Of a stretch of DNA of 64,000 nt, positions 60,807-64,000 are shown one piece after another. Location: contig NZ_FXAK01000007.1 in NCBI RefSeq assembly GCF_900177515.1, forward strand, positions 1,596,501 through 1,660,500, read 5' to 3'. Below the pieces are notes generated by a model. It did no database searches. It had not been told where the DNA came from and saw only the letters and a list, made by a program, of their open reading frames with translations. Positions within the stretch are counted from its first letter, which is position 1; each line of letters begins with the position of its first letter. A program made the position numbers and the translations under genes. The stretch comes from Azospirillum oryzae (GTDB taxonomy: Bacteria > Pseudomonadota > Alphaproteobacteria > Azospirillales > Azospirillaceae).

Positions 60807-62594
60807 GTGACGAACAAGAGCGGCAAGCCCCTGCGCCTGGATGCGGCGACCGAACGGCTGGCGGCCCGGATGTGGCGCGAGTGGGTACGTCCCTATCGCG
60901 GCAAGCTGCTGCTGTGCTTCGTGCTGATGGCGGTCGTGGCGGCGGCCACCGGCGCCTATCCGCTGCTGATCGACCGCTCCTATGCCATGTTCTCCGCCCA
61001 GGACCGCGGCATGCTGCTGGCGATCCCGCTGGCGATCATCGCGGTGACGGTCATCAAGGGCGTGTCGCTCTATTCCCAGACCGTGGTGACCAGCGACATC
61101 GTCCAGCGCGTCATCGCCGACGTCCGGCTGGCGATGTTCACGCATCTGCAGACTGCCGACATGGCGCAGTTGCACGCCACCCCGACCGGGGCACTGACCT
61201 CCCGCTTCATCAACGATGTCGACCTGATCCGCAATGCGCTGACCCGCACGCTGACCGGGCTGGTGCGCGACATCCTGACGGTGATCGCGCTGGTCGGGTC
61301 GATGTTCTATCTGGACTGGCTGCTGTCGCTGATCGTCTTCATCATCTATCCCATCGCCGCCGTGCCCATCGTGCGCATCGGCAAGCGCCTGCGCCGCGTC
61401 TCCCGCGACACCCAGGCGCAGATGGGCGACATGACCTCGCTGCTGACCGAAAGCCTGTCGGGCGCGCGTATGGTCAAGACCTACAATCTGGAGGACTATG
61501 AGCGCGCCCGCGCCGGCCGCGCCTTCCATGAGAACTACCAACTGACCATGAAGGCGGTGCGCGCCCGCTCACGCATCGATCCGATGATGGAGGTGCTGGG
61601 CGGCGTCGCAGTGGCGGGGGTGATCGCCTTCGCCGGTTACCGCATGACGCTGGGCGAGGGCTCGGTCGGCGCCTTTTCCGGCTTCGTCGGCGCGCTGCTG
61701 ATGGCGGCCCAGCCGGTGCGGGCCATCGGCACGCTGAACGCCGCCCTGCAGGAGGGCATGGCCGCCGCACAGCGCATCTTCGAACTGCTGGACCAGCAGC
61801 CGACCATCGTCGAGCAGCCGGGCGCCAAGCCGCTGTCGGTTTCCAAGGGTGCGGTGGCGCTCCGCGGCGTCCGCTTCTGCTACGAGGCCGGGGCCGACAC
61901 GCTGAAGGGCATCGACCTCGACGTGCCGGCCGGCAGCACGGTGGCGCTGGTCGGGCGCAGCGGCGCCGGCAAATCGACGGTGTTCAACCTGATCCCGCGC
62001 CTCTACGACGTGACCGGGGGCGAGGTGCTGATCGACGGCCAGGACGTGCGCGGCGCCACCCTGCGCAGCCTGCGCGGCGCGGTCTCCATCGTCAGCCAGG
62101 ACACGGTTCTGTTCAACGACACGGTGCGGGCGAACATCTGCTTCGGCCGCCTCGACGCCGGGATGGACGACGTGATCTCCGCCGCCAAGGCTGCCGCCGC
62201 GCATGACTTCATCTCGAAGCTGCCGGAAGGCTACGACACGGTGATCGGCGACCGCGGCGTCAAGCTGTCGGGCGGCGAACGCCAGCGTCTGGCGCTGGCC
62301 CGCGCCTTCCTGAAGGATGCGCCGATCCTGCTGCTGGACGAAGCGACCAGCGCACTCGACAGTGAATCGGAGCGTCTGGTGCAGGCGGCGCTGGAACGGC
62401 TGACGGAGGGGCGCACCACGCTGGTGATCGCCCATCGTCTGGCGACCGTGCGCAACGCCGACCGCATCGTGGTGATGGAAGGCGGTCGCATCATCGAGCA
62501 GGGGACGCACGACGCGCTGCTGGCCGCCGACGGCGCCTATGCGCGGCTGTGCCGGCTGCAGTTCGGCGAGGATGAGGTGCGGGCGGGGGCGTGA
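60807..62594 (+). CDS. ABC exporter of the MsbA/lipid type
   Basis: A 595-residue fused half-transporter with six helices (about 20-310; YRGKLLLCFVLMAVVAAATGAYPLLIDRSYAMF, LTVIALVGSMFYLDWLLSLIVFIIYPIAAVPIV) and an ATPase domain with Walker A GRSGAGKST, signature LSGGERQRLALARAFL and Walker B ILLLDEATSALDSESERLVQ. This is the MsbA-like family that flips lipid A or other lipids. The GTG start at 60807 has no clear ribosome-binding site. A repeat element follows. Confidence 0.9.
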   Translation: MTNKSGKPLRLDAATERLAARMWREWVRPYRGKLLLCFVLMAVVAAATGAYPLLIDRSYAMFSAQDRGMLLAIPLAIIAVTVIKGVSLYSQTVVTSDIVQRVIADVRLAMFTHLQTADMAQLHATPTGALTSRFINDVDLIRNALTRTLTGLVRDILTVIALVGSMFYLDWLLSLIVFIIYPIAAVPIVRIGKRLRRVSRDTQAQMGDMTSLLTESLSGARMVKTYNLEDYERARAGRAFHENYQLTMKAVRARSRIDPMMEVLGGVAVAGVIAFAGYRMTLGEGSVGAFSGFVGALLMAAQPVRAIGTLNAALQEGMAAAQRIFELLDQQPTIVEQPGAKPLSVSKGAVALRGVRFCYEAGADTLKGIDLDVPAGSTVALVGRSGAGKSTVFNLIPRLYDVTGGEVLIDGQDVRGATLRSLRGAVSIVSQDTVLFNDTVRANICFGRLDAGMDDVISAAKAAAAHDFISKLPEGYDTVIGDRGVKLSGGERQRLALARAFLKDAPILLLDEATSALDSESERLVQAALERLTEGRTTLVIAHRLATVRNADRIVVMEGGRIIEQGTHDALLAADGAYARLCRLQFGEDEVRAGA

Positions 62595-62609
62595 CGTTCC
62601 GCACCGATC

Positions 62610-62738
62610 GCCTCCTCCCCACCCCTCCCCCGCCCTTGGCGGTGGAGGGGGTGGGAAGCTTGTCGGCGTAACTTGATCGCGATGCGGCGGCAGTCCCCGC
62701 TCCCACCGAAGGTGGGGGAGCGTTAGGGAGGGGGCATC
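62610..62738. repeat. Palindromic CCCTCCCC-type repeat
   Basis: An intergenic element with C-rich and G-rich arms (CCCACCCCTCCCCCGCC with GGTGGAGGGGGTGGG; CCGCTCCCACC with GGTGGGGGAGCG) ending TTAGGGAGGGGG. It is related in style to the element at 28723-28891 but not identical. It lies between convergent genes. Confidence 0.55.
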
Positions 62739-62755
62739 CGTCTCGATAACTCCCC

Positions 62756-63811
62756 TTACCCCGCCGGGAACACCATCACCCGCTCGGCCAGCATCGCGGC
62801 GGACAACTCCTCGCCGGCGCGCACGTCGACATGTCCCGGCAGGCGCGCATGGATTTCCGACCCGCCCAAATCCAGGCAAACCCGCGTCGCCGGTCCCAGG
62901 AAGCTGGAATGCCGCACCCGCACCGGAACGGCGTCCGGCCGGGCACCCAGCGGCACCAGTTCCAGATCCTCCACCCGACAGGCGACCTCGACCTTGGTCC
63001 CGCCGGGTAGGCCGGGCGCCATCACCCGGCCGAGCGGCGTGACGATCTGCCCGTCACGCACCGTCGCCTGGAAGCGATTCACCTCGCCGAACAGGCGGGC
63101 GACGAAGCTGTTGGCCGGGCGCTGGTAAAGGTTCACCGGCGTGTCGGCCTGGACGATGTGCCCAGCCTCCATCACCACCACGCGGTTGCCCATCTCCATC
63201 GCCTCTTCAGGGTCATGGGTAACGACGATGGTGGCGATGCCGCTGGCGCGGATGATCCGCACCACCTCTTCCCGCACCGAACGGCGGAGCTGCTCATCCA
63301 GCGCGGAGAACGGTTCGTCCAGAAGCAGGACCTTGGGGTCGCGCGCCATGGCGCGGGCCAGCGCCACCCGCTGCTGCTGGCCGCCCGACAGGGTGTGCGG
63401 GTAGGCGTCGGCATAGCGGGTCAGCGCCATGGTCTCCAGCAACTCCTCCACCCGGCGCTTGCGTTCGGCGCGCGGGCGGTCGGTCTGGCCGAAGGCGATG
63501 TTGCCCGCCACCGTCAGGTGCGGGAACAGCGCGAAATCCTGGAACATCATGCCGACCGGCCGCTTTTCCGGCGGCAGCGATCGGCCCGCGGTGGCGAGCT
63601 GCTGCCCCTCCACCGCGATCTCGCCCTTCTGGACCGACTCAAGTCCGCTGATCAGGCGCAGCAGAGTCGACTTGCCGCAGCCGGACGGGCCGACGATGCA
63701 CACCACCTCGCGCGGGGCGACCGACAGCGAGACATCGTCGACCGCGGTCAGTTGCCCGTAGCGGTGGGTGATGCCGGAGAGGATGACGGAAGGGGCGAGA
63801 GTGTCGGTCAT
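62756..63811 (-). CDS. fbpC: Ferric iron ABC transporter ATP-binding protein
   Basis: A 351-residue ATPase: Walker A GPSGCGKST, Q-loop MMFQDFALFPHL, signature LSGGQQQRVALARAMA, Walker B VLLLDEPFSALDEQLR, then a C-terminal TOBE region (about 240-351; PANSFVARLFGEVNRFQATV). This length and layout fit FbpC/FutC. The ATG at 63811 is separated by one base from the stop of the binding-protein gene. Spermidine/putrescine or sulfate ATPases look similar; the neighbouring iron-binding protein favours iron. Confidence 0.87.
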   Translation of the reverse strand: MTDTLAPSVILSGITHRYGQLTAVDDVSLSVAPREVVCIVGPSGCGKSTLLRLISGLESVQKGEIAVEGQQLATAGRSLPPEKRPVGMMFQDFALFPHLTVAGNIAFGQTDRPRAERKRRVEELLETMALTRYADAYPHTLSGGQQQRVALARAMARDPKVLLLDEPFSALDEQLRRSVREEVVRIIRASGIATIVVTHDPEEAMEMGNRVVVMEAGHIVQADTPVNLYQRPANSFVARLFGEVNRFQATVRDGQIVTPLGRVMAPGLPGGTKVEVACRVEDLELVPLGARPDAVPVRVRHSSFLGPATRVCLDLGGSEIHARLPGHVDVRAGEELSAAMLAERVMVFPAG

Positions 63812-63812
63812 C

Positions 63813-64000
63813 TTACTTCCAGCCGGCACGGTCCATGATGCGCAGCGCCTGCGGCGTGTGGGCGGCGAAGGAGGCGGCATTCACCTCGGCCGCCTTGAAG
63901 CTGCCGAGCTTCACCAGCTCCGGATGCGGCTGGACCGCCGGGTTGACCGGGTATTCCATGTTGCCGTCGGCGAACTGGCGCTGCGCCTCCGGGCTCAGCA
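63813..64000 (-). CDS. fbpA: Iron ABC transporter substrate-binding protein, C-terminal end
   Basis: The last 62 codons of a periplasmic binding protein: LSPEAQRQFADGNMEYPVNPAVQPHPELV, then KLGSFKAAEVNAASFAAHTPQALRIMDRAGWK. The EYPVNPAV string, with its tyrosine, is the hallmark of the FbpA/FutA iron-binding proteins. Its stop is one base before fbpC. The rest lies outside the window. Confidence 0.85.
   Translation of the reverse strand, partial: LSPEAQRQFADGNMEYPVNPAVQPHPELVKLGSFKAAEVNAASFAAHTPQALRIMDRAGWK

Overview
This 64 kb, strongly GC-rich window looks like the chromosome of an alphaproteobacterium, most likely Azospirillum or a close Rhodospirillales relative. That is an inference from family content: an AapJQMP amino-acid transporter, a SAM-II riboswitch before metZ, a phasin, a large methyl-accepting chemotaxis protein, TamAB, CtrA-type TTAA-N7-TTAA sites and EcfG-type GGAAC-N16-CGTT promoters. 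I see no rRNA, tRNA, CRISPR array, insertion sequence or intact prophage.

Layout. 1-800: 5' end of gcvT behind a tandem glycine riboswitch. 960-3950: an orphan phage-tail-like protein, a lipoprotein, ispH and a small membrane protein. 3960-4225: two tandem small RNAs on the minus strand, each behind an FNR/FixK box. 4280-9900: a HisC-type aminotransferase and the aapJQMP operon. 10200-13730: metC, hisI, a third copy of the FNR-box small RNA, an RTX protein behind two CtrA boxes, and a lipoprotein. 13800-18050: TRAP permeases dctQM and a chemoreceptor with a sigma-54 promoter. 18100-22840: bpt, an Alpha-E / circularly permuted ATP-grasp pair, and motB with a CtrA box. 23000-30900: a fatty-acid/ETF region (flavin reductase, DUF1488, DUF6134, SCP2, fadD, merR, thioesterase, etfB, etfA, VOC). 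30900-38800: hybrid histidine kinase, murJ, SAM-II riboswitch and metZ, phasin, CDF efflux protein, OsmC. 38860-46430: YjbH, small envelope proteins, ECF sigma factor, lytic transglycosylase, a conserved unknown, a methyltransferase. 46460-55000: tamB, tamA and bipA. 55050-64000: ferric-iron permease, K+/H+ antiporter, glycine-zipper lipoproteins, patatin, an MsbA-like exporter, and the ATPase plus the C-terminus of the binding protein of an iron ABC transporter.

The most unusual feature is a family of three short RNA genes (about 58-66 nt; two at 3970-4030 and 4108-4174, one at 11956-12019). They share an identical 18-base 5' segment carrying a CCCUCCC anti-Shine-Dalgarno motif. Each has its own terminator hairpin, and each lies 34-35 bases downstream of an FNR/FixK palindrome. 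They look like oxygen-controlled sibling small RNAs. Two genes in this window, dctQ and a DUF1328 gene, have ribosome-binding sites complementary to the shared segment. Other regulatory sites tie genes here to the general stress sigma factor (phasin, 17-kDa antigen lipoprotein, a candidate RNA at 41945), to CtrA (RTX protein, motB) and to sigma-54 (chemoreceptor).
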